The position numbers were made by a program, and so were the translations under genes. Positions 53,501-61,202 of a DNA stretch of 64,000 nt are shown here, piece by piece (position 1 is the first letter of the stretch; each line of letters starts with the position of its first letter). Source of the stretch: Vanilla planifolia (Eukaryota; Streptophyta; Magnoliopsida; Asparagales; Orchidaceae). The stretch is from assembly GCA_023846275.1 (NCBI GenBank), contig CM043865.1:28563912-28627911 (forward strand), written 5' to 3'. A model generated the notes under the pieces. It was not told the origin of the DNA and made no database searches. It saw only the letters and a program-made list of their open reading frames with translations.

Positions 53501-54379
53501 GTATTTTTGAGATTGTAGGTGAAGTGTTGAGGCTTGTGGAACACCATCATTTGTGAACTTGTCGCTATTGGAGGAATGGGAGTTGGAATGCTCACCAACA
53601 CGTGCCGTTCAAGATATTAACAATGACCTAAAAAGGAAAGATAGAATTCAACAGGTCCTTGACAATAATTTCTCTTTCAAAGATTGCTATGCTCCCCAAT
53701 TCAATAGTAATAACACATTAAACTTCATTAAATGCATATGATTAAAAAAAAAGTCAATGCATAGTCTCTACTTAAGGATGGCTTCTAAAGACAAACTCAA
53801 GAAATATAATCATATGGCTAGACTTGGTATATTTGAGCTCACAACTATTCTAACTCCTTTAACAATTGGTATGTTCATATTTTGAAAGAATGGAAATGGA
53901 CCCAATTCAAAAGCTTAATGATACATGTAGAATCGATTTAATTGTATACTAAAGCCCCAAAATTGTATTTAGCTTCCAATGCAAAACTAATCTTACTCTT
54001 ATTTGTATAGAATCTCATTCTTTCTACAACTCTTTATAGGCAAAAAAAAAATAAGGACACATATCACTTTCTTTATCATTTCTTAATCATAAATGTGTAA
54101 AGTAGACAAAGGGTAGAGAATCAAGAATAGGGTTTAGCAAGAACAATTGTTTTTACCATCGATTGTATTTAGAAAACTTTCTATGATGTGTTCTGCTCAT
54201 TATTCTTTTACTCTCTTTATTACATGTAAGATCAACAAAGAGTAAATGAAACCAATGCAGAACATAGAGAGGCCACGAAAGACTAACTGGATTGGGATTT
54301 CCCTATCGAGCTAGGTCATTTTAAAATAAACGAAACATTTATCATCGATAGAAAAATGAAGATACATACATACATATAT

Positions 54380-54435
<56 letters not shown>

Positions 54436-57400
54436 AACTTTAAAGATTAGTTTAACGGACTGTCCTTTTTGTTATCTTCCAAAAAGTGCTCAATTTTCAT
54501 TGTCGTGCGCAGTAGAATATCATTAAAATCAAATTGAGTATTGTTTTCAGATTCAGGGAAAAAAACCTATTTATGAAACTTCACCACTAACAACTTTGCA
54601 GTATTACTCACAATCACTAAACTTAAGACAATATATAAACTTCAGCATCAGCCAATTCAATCTCTGCCTCCAAGCTTTGAGAAGAGTTGACATTTTCACA
54701 GCAGCTCACTTCAGTTGGCTAAAAATTAGTTTAAACTCAAAGTTCCACTCAGTGGTGAACCCATAGAGAGTGCAAGGGATACATGTTTGCATCAGCTACT
54801 AACCCTTGTAGATGCTAGCATACACAATGAAACAGAAAACATAAGTTAATCTCTCCGATACAGCAGAATATTCTTAAAGAAGGATAATCCGGACTAAAAA
54901 TAAATAGCTAACTGGTCAATGAGAATTAATTAAAAAAGAATACTTTAATACAGCCATTGGGGAACAAAGTTCTGCACTATTTTACTTTAAGATTGAATAA
55001 AGATGACAGAACTTCAATGAGCTCCCATACAAAAATGTTTACCAAGCTTTCCTTGTAATCCAAAAAAAAATATCATATTTTGCAAAGCTCCATTCAGAAG
55101 ACACTGACCTGATGTTTTTTATTTAGTTAACGAGTACTCCTAACACATCGAACCAATACGCATGTTAAATAAAAGATACACAAAAGAGAAACTACCACCC
55201 ATATTCAAACACTAATTGTGTCAAAAATTATTCATCATTTTGTGGGCTCACACATGTTGTGGTGAAAGAGAAATGGTACGAATAGAGCATACCAGGAGGC
55301 TTATATGGTGGATCAGGTGTGATATTGAATCTGTGATAGTTCCGAAGGATTTCACATATCTCACTCGGGCGGAGCCAACGAATTTTTGCTTCAAACAATA
55401 ACTGATGAATATCTGCCATCAAAAGTATAAATGTTTCATAAGAAGACATACATTTGCATTTATACAAGAAAACATGGAGAATTACTAGTGCAAGAGAACA
55501 TTGCCAATAACTTGTCATGAGAAAACTAAACCAACCAAAAGCACATGGGAACATTACAATTATATAAATGAAAGTAAGCTCAAAGATGCAAATACCTAAT
55601 TCATTGCAAGAAAAAGGCATGGTAAAATTTAGACCCAAAAAGGAATGCAGAGATTCTAAAGAATGATAGATATTAAACTAGTATGTAAACATTCCTATTT
55701 TACAAAATATGAGTAGTAATGACATGGTAGCCAAGAGGCATATTTTTTGCTTGGACATAGGAACAATTAAAATGGATAAGATAGCGCTTTTGTAGCACAT
55801 CAATAGAGCTTGAGCTGTGGTTAATTCAAATGATCAATGATATCTTTTCCAACTTCAATTTCGTACTCCCACTAATACTTCTATCAATTTATATTACTCA
55901 ATATGTAGTTTATTGTAGCATTTTCATAAGTGCTTAATTAGTATTTTTGCTATATGTTGAATATTTATTATTAGCTGTTGGGAATTTGGTCTTTAGTACA
56001 AAAATTGCTAAAAGCAATACTGAAAATGTACATGGCATACATATGATCTCTATAATGTGCTGTTAATCCAATACGTATGGGTAAAAATTTAGGCTACTAG
56101 GTACATCAATACATCACGACGCTAGTAACACTAAGTTTGTGGATGACTAATTGCACCAGGCATTATCTAGAAATATACCTAATGGTAAACATATTTTATG
56201 ATCAAATCTACCATACATCCTAATGTAGCACAAGATTGAACTTTTGATTTTCAATCATTTCTTTTGAATTTTTTTTATACATATATTTTTTTTCATTTTA
56301 TTGGAAATATAGAAGAATTGAAGTGTCTCTCAAATATGAAGAATATATATAAACCTAAATAAAAAAATTAAAAAAAAATAAAAATGATTTTTTAATCCCC
56401 CTAAGATGACATTTATCCTTCCCTCCCTTTCCCACCCACCCCCCAACACGCCTTCCTCTATCAAGGCTTTCCTTCATTCTACAAGTTTCTAAAGTTTTCA
56501 TACAAGAGAATTTTGTCCTGAATCAAAAATTCAAATGAACTAAACTTTAAACTCCATGCAAAATGCTTGCATTTCGCATTGTTCTTGGCCATCTATATTA
56601 ATGGGAGCCCAATATCCACATATTTAGGTTCATGCTCATATAGATTATTTATATGGTTGAATTATGACTACTACAAATGGAGAGTATAAAAAAATTGATG
56701 ATATCCTTGGGTTTTTTGTATGGTTATTTGTACATCTATTTCCCTACTTGAAAAGCGATTAAGAATTATTTTAATTAGAAGAGATGTAATTGATAATGAG
56801 GAAGCCACTAGGTTAAATGTCAACCTCAAAATGATTGTCTCAAGATCACATATTAGTCAAGATCGAATAAAGAACTCAGAGAGACGATTTTATATATGGC
56901 TTTAAGATAACCCATCAATTTGAATTACGACTTGCCAAATGCAGGATGCAAATTTGGCTAGCCAAAATTTTGATTATCATCGCTAATACGTAAGATTGAT
57001 CATAACAATTCAAAAGTTTGCAAATGAAGTTATCAATTAGAATTTTTACATTTAATTGAAATGACATCCAAAAGGATTGTTTGTAACAAGAATGACTCTA
57101 GGGCAGCATTGGTGACTCAGACTCAGTGGTTGCAACTGCGATGTTGCAATGGAGATTGGGTGGTACTCACAAGTGCCAGCAAGACACTCAGATAGCAGCA
57201 TTGAGAGGAGCTACAAAATCAAGGTAAAGGAGATAAATTGGCGGCTGACTGGATACCTTGCGAGAGACAGGATTAAGTTCTTAACCCAGGTGCATGGTTT
57301 TAAAAAAAATAACGTGGTTGGGGTTTACAAGAGGGTGGATGATTGAATTTTACAAAAGCACTGATTTGTCTATTTGCTGGTTCAGCTCGATCAACTCCAA

Positions 57401-57725
57401 ACCAAATAGGCCCTTTCGAATTTTCTTTCAAAACCGAAATCAATCCCAAGGCCGAGGAGAATAGAAACCCAGAAAGAAAGTAACAACAATTGTTGCAGTA
57501 GAGAACAGACAAAAACAACGTTCAGAACAATCCCCGCATCAAGCAAATGAATCAGCTGAAAACCTAATCCTACGCTTAATGGCGCGTGCGAAGTTGCGGG
57601 CATCTGAAACGAAAAAAAATTAATGAAAATGATAAAAAAAAAAAATATAGGAACGATCATAGACAAACAGAGGTACAAAGCTCACCCAGTTCAGGATTCA
57701 GAGCATATCTCCTGACCTCGGCCAT
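14271..57725 (-). CDS. CAMTA: CAMTA: calmodulin-binding transcription activator (CAMTA1-3-like), 11 exons, 1,053 aa
   Basis: A nuclear transcription factor family that couples Ca2+/calmodulin to gene control and binds CGCG-type promoter elements. Exons in order: 57725-57686, 55412-55293, 40795-40680, 39501-39413, 29332-29287, 28524-28116, 27955-27648, 19304-18843, 18709-18027, 16096-15526 and 14588-14271. Every intron is GT-AG and the frame stays open to TAA. Domains: a CG-1 DNA-binding domain (about 14-137) with the basic stretch FRKDGHCWRKKKDGK; a Ser-rich linker; a conserved middle motif (LKKLDSFGRWMNKELG); TIG/IPT (531-600); ankyrin repeats (about 713-807, with GRTALHWAA); IQ motifs near 870, 922 and 945; and the calmodulin-binding helix VVWSVSIVEKLILRWRRKG (963-981). 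The full CAMTA order and a normal length (about 900-1,050 aa) suggest function. The N-terminus MAEVRRYALNPEL and the C-terminal half point to the CAMTA1-3 clade; LEHIVLVHYRD is CAMTA4/5-like wording. The gene spans 43.5 kb because of retroelements in its introns. Confidence 0.95.
14589..15525 (-). other. CAMTA intron 10
   Basis: 937 bp, GT-AG, splitting IQ motif 3. AT-rich; no mobile element recognised. Confidence 0.85.
15526..16096 (-). CDS. CAMTA: CAMTA exon 10 (last ankyrin repeat, IQ motifs 1 and 2)
   Basis: 571 nt. Encodes REETVVILMKLGAAPGAV and TAADLASSRGHKGIAGYLA, then IQ motifs RIQAAFRVQSFRQ and TKIQQKYRGWKGRREF, ending IVKIQ at the splice site, inside the third IQ motif. Confidence 0.95.
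16097..18026 (-). other. CAMTA intron 9
   Basis: 1,930 bp, GT-AG, splitting an ankyrin repeat. It holds one candidate small DNA transposon (17,309-17,575). The rest is AT-rich without recognisable content. Confidence 0.85.
17309..17575. mobile_element. Candidate MITE in CAMTA intron 9
   Basis: A very AT-rich block of about 270 bp with imperfect inverted ends. The left end reads GGGGTAGTTTGGTTGAATG. The right end contains TGTCAAACCAAATATTT, whose complement gives ATTTGGTTTGACA. TTTGGTT ends like this are common in plant hAT- and PIF/Harbinger-type MITEs. No clear target-site duplication was identified. Confidence 0.35.
18027..18709 (-). CDS. CAMTA: CAMTA exon 9 (TIG/IPT domain and first ankyrin repeats)
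   Basis: 683 nt. TIG begins VLISGTFLG and ends near IREFEYRE. It is followed by a Cys-containing spacer (CVGENCDKC) and ankyrin repeats with VIHLAAALGYEWA and GRTALHWAAYYG. A 133-bp intron separates it from exon 8. Confidence 0.95.
18843..19304 (-). CDS. CAMTA: CAMTA exon 8 (conserved middle motif)
   Basis: 462 nt, phase 0 at both ends. Contains LKKLDSFGRWMNKELG, and LFSIVDFSPDWAYSGTETK, which leads into the TIG domain. The acceptor is TGTAG and the donor GTGTGT. Confidence 0.92.
20930..21780 (-). mobile_element. LINE 3' portion (RT C-terminal region and RNase H tail), decayed
   Basis: The - strand reads with frameshifts and stops as YLGALISTSPLTYV, then SLSLTGRVILASLV, then IDCLIRSFIWSGDAS, then EHIPLPKHDGG, the usual plant LINE sequence after the RT core. 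Near 20.95-21.1 kb it gives HVLREGNKVTDSVVRF, the plant LINE RNase H tail (HVxREGNxVAD). Many stops make it non-functional. It is in the same orientation as CAMTA. Confidence 0.75.
21785..23440 (+). mobile_element. Ty3/gypsy-type gag-protease fragment, decayed, between two LINE blocks
   Basis: The + strand reads in broken frames as TYDDDVKVEKLNNW (gag), a zinc-knuckle remnant at 22,408-22,449 (RDHCQIKGHIHNKC, where the first Cys codon TGT has become CGT), and a retropepsin-region end at about 22,850-22,905 (MVPLDICQFILGCPYF). No flanking LTRs are visible. It includes a 251-bp tandem duplication. It lies antisense to CAMTA. The class comes from motif resemblance to plant Ty3 pol. Confidence 0.6.
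22912..23416 (+). repeat. Tandem duplication, two units of about 251 bp
   Basis: GACACTATGTAATATGG starts at 22,912 and again at 23,163. The units stay aligned to the shared end GAAGATGGTGGAGGTGAGA at about 23,142 and 23,398. The copies differ by scattered substitutions and a few indels. It lies in the region after the protease remnant of the Ty3-like element. Confidence 0.85.
23500..27220 (-). mobile_element. LINE 5' portion (ORF1, endonuclease, start of RT), decayed
   Basis: On the - strand, 27.2-25.85 kb gives ORF1 (DUF4283-like) wording such as IDPFNGNVEETGFACICF followed by VNRNKPL. The stretch 25.1-24.6 kb gives endonuclease wording (SNVLGNSKLGFIRGDFN, then DEKRGDKPF across a frameshift). 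Near 23.7 kb it reads MPEQFRLISFYTTIYKFVA, the start of the RT domain. The RT catalytic core is missing. It probably belongs to the same element as 20,930-21,780. Confidence 0.65.
27648..27955 (-). CDS. CAMTA: CAMTA exon 7 (linker)
   Basis: 308 nt. Encodes DYLTSWLRKKHTLADPFDK and a polar linker ending ASIHVQ. The acceptor ATTAG was chosen because it is the only nearby AG that keeps the phase. It is the least certain boundary of the gene. Confidence 0.82.
27956..28115 (-). other. CAMTA intron 6
   Basis: 160 bp, GT-AG; short and free of repeats. Confidence 0.85.
28116..28524 (-). CDS. CAMTA: CAMTA exon 6 (Ser-rich linker)
   Basis: 409 nt. Encodes a low-conservation linker rich in Ser, Thr and Asn, beginning GITPDVPKIQRSS and ending KDRGTSGTT. 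The acceptor is GTGCAG and the donor GTATTG. Confidence 0.9.
28525..29286 (-). other. CAMTA intron 5
   Basis: 762 bp, GT-AG, directly after the CG-1 domain. AT-rich; no mobile element recognised. Confidence 0.85.
29287..29332 (-). CDS. CAMTA: CAMTA exon 5 (end of CG-1 domain)
   Basis: A 46-nt exon encoding GQLEHIVLVHYRDLNE, with a 10-kb intron before it. The acceptor is GTCCAG and the donor GTGAAA. Confidence 0.92.
29333..39412 (-). other. CAMTA intron 4 (10.1 kb)
   Basis: GT-AG intron between exons 4 and 5. It contains a LINE remnant on the + strand (about 32.6-34.8 kb). The stretches 29.4-32.5 and 34.9-39.4 kb are AT-rich with short, unrecognised open frames. A Lys-rich patch followed by sequence like a LINE endonuclease start (RWNVR) near 35.64-35.76 kb hints at a second LINE scrap. 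Confidence 0.85.
32590..34800 (+). mobile_element. LINE remnant in CAMTA intron 4 (endonuclease C-end, RT)
   Basis: The + strand reads NKDWLRLFPNSISFF (endonuclease tail, about 32.8 kb). The RT start follows at 33,622-33,888 (NLISIYNFVCKIIVKIVANK, then STLGRSLIDKVRIATKLDL). The RT core at 34,076-34,447 contains THLSFVDDLIMFG, the plant LINE form of the catalytic FADD box with Ala replaced by Val, and DTLQKYLGLPLSSKKVN. Stops and frameshifts separate the parts. It lies antisense to CAMTA. Confidence 0.85.
39413..39501 (-). CDS. CAMTA: CAMTA exon 4 (CG-1 domain, third part)
   Basis: 89 nt. Encodes SGSVDVLHCYYAHGEDNE then NFQRRSYWLLD. The acceptor is ACTAG and the donor GTGAGT. Confidence 0.95.
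39571..39664. repeat. Mixed (TA)n/(TG)n microsatellite
   Basis: About 95 bp of alternating TATATATG, TGTGTG and TATACATA tracts within CAMTA intron 3. Confidence 0.9.
39736..40100. repeat. Diverged tandem duplication, period about 186 bp
   Basis: AATAAAATGTCAA occurs at 39,831 and 40,017. The flanking blocks (AAGAAA-GATG..CAAA, GTCAAC/TACAA..CATCTCCTA) line up at the same spacing. Similarity is moderate, so the duplication is old. Confidence 0.5.
40553..40610. repeat. Perfect 29-bp tandem duplication
   Basis: The unit containing AGGTCAAAGAAATATTAAGA is present twice in a row (AGGTC at 40,561 and 40,590) with no differences, so it is recent. It lies about 70 bp from the donor of CAMTA exon 3. 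Confidence 0.9.
40680..40795 (-). CDS. CAMTA: CAMTA exon 3 (CG-1 domain, basic core)
   Basis: 116 nt. Encodes GSLFLFDRKALRYFRKDG and CWRKKKDGKTVREAHEKLK, the most conserved part of CG-1 and a likely nuclear localisation signal. The acceptor is TTTAG and the donor GTTTAT. Confidence 0.95.
42246..43132. repeat. Tandem duplication, two units of about 424 bp
   Basis: GTCATTGAATGTTTACCTC at 42,246 recurs as GTCATTGACTGTTTACCTC at 42,670. Further matched landmarks are AACCACC..TCTACAA, ATTAAGCTTCA.CAATGCTTG, and CTTTTCTAAGGCTA (about 42,570 and 43,048). The copies are diverged by substitutions and indels. Confidence 0.8.
44403..44673 (+). repeat. 5' LTR of the copia element
   Basis: Begins TGTTGAAATC and contains repeated TTTTCCTAGAATAAGATATT-like blocks. 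A CTATATAAATACATG TATA-like region and a tail TAAATAAACATTGAGATCAAA follow, each matched in the 3' LTR. It ends just before the primer-binding-like site. Confidence 0.75.
48171..48304 (+). repeat. 67-bp tandem duplication inside the copia RNase H region
   Basis: ATGGGTTATTATACTAAATT occurs at 48,171 and 48,238, with the following 45 bases almost identical. The duplication sits just before the AEAKYK RNase H motif and arose after the element decayed. Confidence 0.9.
48621..48895 (+). repeat. 3' LTR of the copia element
   Basis: Matches 44,403-44,673 in order: CATTGAAAT start, TAGAATAGGATATTATC, CTATAAATACAAAAGACA and GAATAAATATTAAGGTAAA. Divergence from the 5' LTR is high, which indicates an old insertion. 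Confidence 0.75.
50170..53740 (+). mobile_element. LINE remnant in CAMTA intron 2 (endonuclease start to RT C-terminal region)
   Basis: On the + strand, TNILFWNVRD at about 50,175 is the usual start of a LINE endonuclease. RT wording follows at 52.1-52.3 kb (GHDFCRFVNYAFHSRKLL, PKVKNAKYIKYYRLISP) and 52.75 kb (HMISDNFILFEKV). The C-terminal region at 53.19-53.45 kb reads AKHLGNVGALNIIK then RATWLVFTFNSFWANCM. The FADD core is gone. A proline-rich frame at 49,668-49,991 may be the end of its ORF1. An LTR-like block interrupts it. It lies antisense to CAMTA. Confidence 0.75.
50676..51200 (-). repeat. LTR-like repeat, copy A (within intron-2 LINE)
   Basis: Shares an ordered set of blocks with 59,985-60,385: AGCAACAAGA/AAGCAACAAAA, GGCATGCATA/GTTGCATGCA, a GC-rich CACATGC/GCATGCATGC middle, GTTGGGTGCAAAATTTG/GTTGGGCGCAAAATTTG, and CAATCTCCTTGTGGCAAAAA. 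Just outside its left end, CTCTAATACCAATTT resembles the complement of a plant primer-binding site, which would make it an LTR read on the - strand. Confidence 0.5.
54363..54433. repeat. (AT)n microsatellite
   Basis: About 70 bp of ACATACATATATACACATATAT passing into roughly 25 pure TA units, in CAMTA intron 2. Confidence 0.95.
55293..55412 (-). CDS. CAMTA: CAMTA exon 2 (CG-1 domain, first part)
   Basis: 120 nt, entered in phase 1. Encodes DIHQLLFEAKIRWLRP and SEICEILRNYHRF, ending in PDPPYKPP. The acceptor is TGGCAG and the donor GTATGC. Confidence 0.95.
55413..57685 (-). other. CAMTA intron 1
   Basis: 2,273 bp, GT-AG. AT-rich for most of its length, with a less AT-rich 5' part (57.1-57.68 kb) as is common for plant leader introns. 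No mobile element recognised. An open - strand frame at 57,391-57,678 directly follows the exon 1 donor but has no family resemblance. Confidence 0.85.
57686..57725 (-). CDS. CAMTA: CAMTA exon 1 (start codon)
   Basis: 40 nt encoding MAEVRRYALNPEL plus one base. ATG is at 57,725-57,723. The donor is GTGAGC directly after. The start was chosen because the family begins with MAE/MADxRRY at this distance from the CG-1 domain. Confidence 0.9.
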
Positions 57726-58075
57726 CTACCGACCAAAGACTCACAATGCATCAGCAAAAGCTCCAGCCAGCCGATTAGAAATATCGTGCAAGAACGCACA
57801 ACAAAGAGACCGAATGCGCAAACCAGCTGATCAATAGCAAAATTCTGAAAACTCGCAAATGCACGGCGATCCGATCCCTCCGGAGACGAACAATAAAATT
57901 TTCGAAGCACGGAGAAAGGGAGATATGGCGCGGCAGGAGAAGAGACTAAGATAGACGTGGGAAAGTGTTCCCCTTTTTTTTTTCTTCCATGTTGGACGGT
58001 GGTCTTCGAATGGCAATGAAAGGATAGAGTACCGTTCAGGACGGGGACAACCGGTCGAACCGTTGCTATTTAAAA
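57726..58075 (-). promoter_or_regulatory. CAMTA 5' UTR and proximal promoter region
   Basis: The sequence upstream of the CAMTA start is clearly less AT-rich than the flank beyond 58.08 kb, as expected for a plant 5' UTR and core promoter. It contains a CT/GA-mixed leader and a short T run (57,972-57,983, +). Confidence 0.45.
58066..58074 (-). promoter_or_regulatory. Candidate TATA box for CAMTA
   Basis: TTTAAATAG on the - strand, about 340 bp upstream of the ATG, at the border between AT-rich distal and GC-richer proximal sequence. The placement is plausible, but nothing confirms it. Confidence 0.25.
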
Positions 58076-58139
58076 ATTATTTGAAAAATCATCTCATTTA
58101 GTTGTAATAATTTTTTTTTAATTAATATTAACGTCGTCG

Positions 58140-59084
58140 TTTCTCGAGTTCATATGGCAGTTCATCCATGACTTACAAAGACATACTTGATCAATGAATG
58201 AATTGAGTCCAACCTAGGTTAAGACAATCAAAATTAATTAAATTTGATAAGGAAACATAATGGCATCATAAGAGATTCTAATCTAATCATTTCTTTTTTA
58301 CAATTATGTTCATCCATTTTTATTATGTATTAATGATATTATATTATGACAAATTTTATTATATGATGTTTATATGTCTCATAGTTTTTTACAATATTAA
58401 CATGTGGCCCAAGTCTTTGTACTCATTATATTGGGTAGATTTATATATTTATTTAAATGTCTTGAGTAATATTAGAATTAATGAAGAAAGAAACAAAATT
58501 ATTTTTAAAATCTTTTTACTTGAAAAAAATAAGACATAATTGGTGCTCTTACAGATCTTTATTTTCTTATGTTAGTACTATAAATAAAATAATGAGATAT
58601 GTCAGGTGCAAGTCAATGTTAATAACTTTGAATTACAAGATAACCTCTTTTTTTTTTAATTATCATTACCTATCCTTTGACCTCTCTCATTTTAAGTGAA
58701 AGGTATTACGAGAAATGTGTTTAATTCTCTAACAATAAATTAGCTTATAAAATGATAAACAATGTATAACATTTTCTTAATTGACTAATGATTATTGAGA
58801 TTTATAACTTCATGAATTTAATTCTAAAAGATGATTGGCTCAAATTTCAATATAATAAAATTTAATAATTCAAATTATTTATTTTTAACTAATTAATAAT
58901 ATTCATTAATATTAATCATCTATTTGTGATCATGAGATAGTAAAGACATACTCAGATAATTAGAGTATTAATTCTTTATGTACATAATCCAAACAAGACG
59001 TAAAATTATATTCTGAAATTCAAATTATATTTTAGACTCAAAATTAGTAATGAATATATAAAAATGACAAAAAATGGCACATTT
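58140..59084. other. AT-rich intergenic DNA upstream of CAMTA
   Basis: Very AT-rich, with many TAATATTAAT-type runs. The short open frames at 58,306-58,699 (+) have no resemblance to known proteins. Nothing else is seen. Confidence 0.5.
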
Positions 59085-59450
59085 GGCCATGTTATGTCGC
59101 ACTCGCTTTTTGCCATCTGCCCAACTCGACCAGCCGACCCAAACAGCGTCTTGTCAAAATATTTTGGCGAATGGGTACTTTGAACATAATACCAATCGCA
59201 TGACCCATTGATTGAATTTGATACACGCCGACATTAATTTGACCTGCAACACAGCATGGACCCACCAGCCCACTATCGGACACGTAGACTCCATTTTGAC
59301 CTTGCACCGTGGACGTCAAGCCGACCTATCAAGAATCCAACTCACTTCTAATGCGTTGTAGACCCACCAACCTGCTCTACAACCTGCCAACTCGAATCCA
59401 ACTCACTACAACTCGCACGAACTCGATTAACGCAAAACAAAAAATGCAGT
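59085..59450. repeat. GC-richer patch with recurring CAACTCG/CCAAC motifs
   Basis: Sharply bounded within AT-rich DNA. CAACTCG, CCAACCTG, CCAACTCA and GACCCACCA recur at irregular spacing. It looks like a piece of a repeat family. No gene is supported, though a 75-codon - strand frame (59,092-59,319) is open. Confidence 0.4.
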
Positions 59451-59984
59451 TCTTCAAATGGTTGTTTTGCACCAACTTTAGCCAAAACTTTGGCAATATG
59501 TTATAGTAAATACATTTCAGAAACTGAAAATATAACTTTTTAAAAAACTATTTAGAAAAAGCTTTTGATCATAATTTTTTGTAATTTTTATTTTATTATT
59601 TATGCTTAGGCTCTTTTTTAAAAAAGAAGGCCTACCAATTGAACTAGTATTTTTTACATTAGTAAAATTTTCATGTTTTTTTACATCTTCTTGAGACTTA
59701 AAGTTAATCATAAGAACTCTGATGTGATGATTCGTCGAGACTTCAATATTGAGAAAAGGAGTGTAACATCATTAGTTTTTAAAACATATATAAATCAAAC
59801 TATCTTATAAAATATATCAAAATTCTAAAAAATAAAGTATTCTAAGATGCAAAATGAATATTGAATTGGGAATAGCTCATCAAGACAAGTCTAGTAATAT
59901 TTTTTTAACTCAATTAGAGTCAATTTAGAATTTTTACAAATTATCAAATCTAATAAGAATAAATACTAATTAGGAGATTGATTC
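59451..59984. other. AT-rich intergenic DNA
   Basis: No gene, repeat or element recognised. Confidence 0.4.
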
Positions 59985-60385
59985 TAGACTCCTTGCATCA
60001 AAAAATACAAAAAAAAATCAAGGAGACAATGATGAAAATCATCTTTGTAACATGAAGCAACAAAAGTTGCATGCAATTGCTCACTATAGGCATGTCGAAA
60101 CATGTGCTTCCACATGCTAGATAGGCACCACACGGAAGTCGATGCACATATGTGGAGGGGTGCGATGCTTTAAATTCCCATGCGCACTAGCATGGCACAG
60201 GCGCACATGCCCTATTGGGCACTTACAATGCAGACCTGTTTACTCTTATAAATAGTGCCTTAGCATGGCAAGTGGTGCACAGGTGTACACAACTAAGCTG
60301 GTTGGGCGCAAAATTTGTATAAACTTATTGAGAATTTAATCTCCTTATGGCAAAAACATTTTATCCTTTCTCTCTTTCTTTGTTC
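59985..60385 (-). repeat. LTR-like repeat, copy B
   Basis: Shares ordered blocks with 50,676-51,200 in the same orientation, ending in TTTAATCTCCTTATGGCAAAAACA. Rich in GCATGC/CACATGC words. No internal retroelement sequence lies next to it, so it may be a solo LTR or fragment. Confidence 0.5.
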
Positions 60386-60457
60386 TCGCCATGTCTGACT
60401 CTTCTACTTCAGTTGTTACCACTCGAAAAATAATGTCTACGGTCGATGGCTCAGGGT

Positions 60458-60600
60458 GCAGACACACACCTAATCATAAATACATGTACACACATATACA
60501 CACACACACACCACCCACTCACACTCATAGACGTGCATGCATGCTTGCACACTTGCAAAGCATGCACACAGGTATGTACCCGCCCTTGCACACACATAAG
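60458..60600. repeat. CA-rich microsatellite region
   Basis: CACACACA, CACCCACTCACACTCA and GCACACA tracts with interruptions. The His/Thr-rich open frames here (60,391-60,640, +) are only translations of the repeat. Confidence 0.85.
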
Positions 60601-61202
60601 AACACAACACCTTATAGATAGATTACTTTTATTTTTCTAAAAATAAAGCCATTTCTTTCTCCTACAACCCTATGCCCGACACAACCATAGGGTGTCGATT
60701 TCACGTGATCAATTGAAGGTTTTGCCAAGGTTTAATTTGTTAGTAACAAGGCTTCAATTATTATCACAAACCCAATGAAATCAAGGAGGATGTGAGCTTT
60801 ATCAATGGAAAGCTTCGAGTAAGTCTAAAACTTAACAATGAAAAAATTTTATTTCCTCATGATTTAACTTCAAAACTTTCTAATTTATGATAATAATCAA
60901 AATATTTAGCCATACTTAATTTTCTATTTGGCTATTAAAACAATTAAGCAGAAATTTGATAGAGATTTATTAGCTAAGTGTTGATGAAAAAAAATGAATT
61001 TGAAAAATATAAACAAAAACTTACTTAGCGACGAGGAAACATGAATAGACGAAATTCTCAAATTGGTTTAGAATAAGATTGTAATACACTTTTATTGTAA
61101 GTTGGCATAATGCGTGCGAAGTTCTATTATTATCTCATTGATGTTGAATACAATGTGATTCATGTTGAGATAGTGCAGTAAGATGCGATAGAATTTCAGT
61201 TT

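Larger units (their letters stand above)
40796..55292 (-). other. CAMTA intron 2 (14.5 kb, retroelement-filled)
   Basis: GT-AG intron splitting the CG-1 domain between PP and GGSL. It holds a 424-bp tandem duplication (42.2-43.1 kb), a Ty1/copia element (44.4-48.9 kb), a LINE remnant (about 50.2-53.7 kb) with an LTR-like repeat inside it, and a long AT microsatellite. The stretches 40.8-42.2 and 53.9-55.3 kb show no recognised element. Confidence 0.85.

Noticed and set aside
57391..57678. 95-codon - frame just after CAMTA exon 1, considered as an alternative first coding exon
   Set aside because: No resemblance to CAMTA N-termini, and exon 1 with MAEVRRY plus a good donor explains the start.
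60391..60640. His/Thr-rich open frames
   Set aside because: Translations of the CA-rich microsatellite in two frames.
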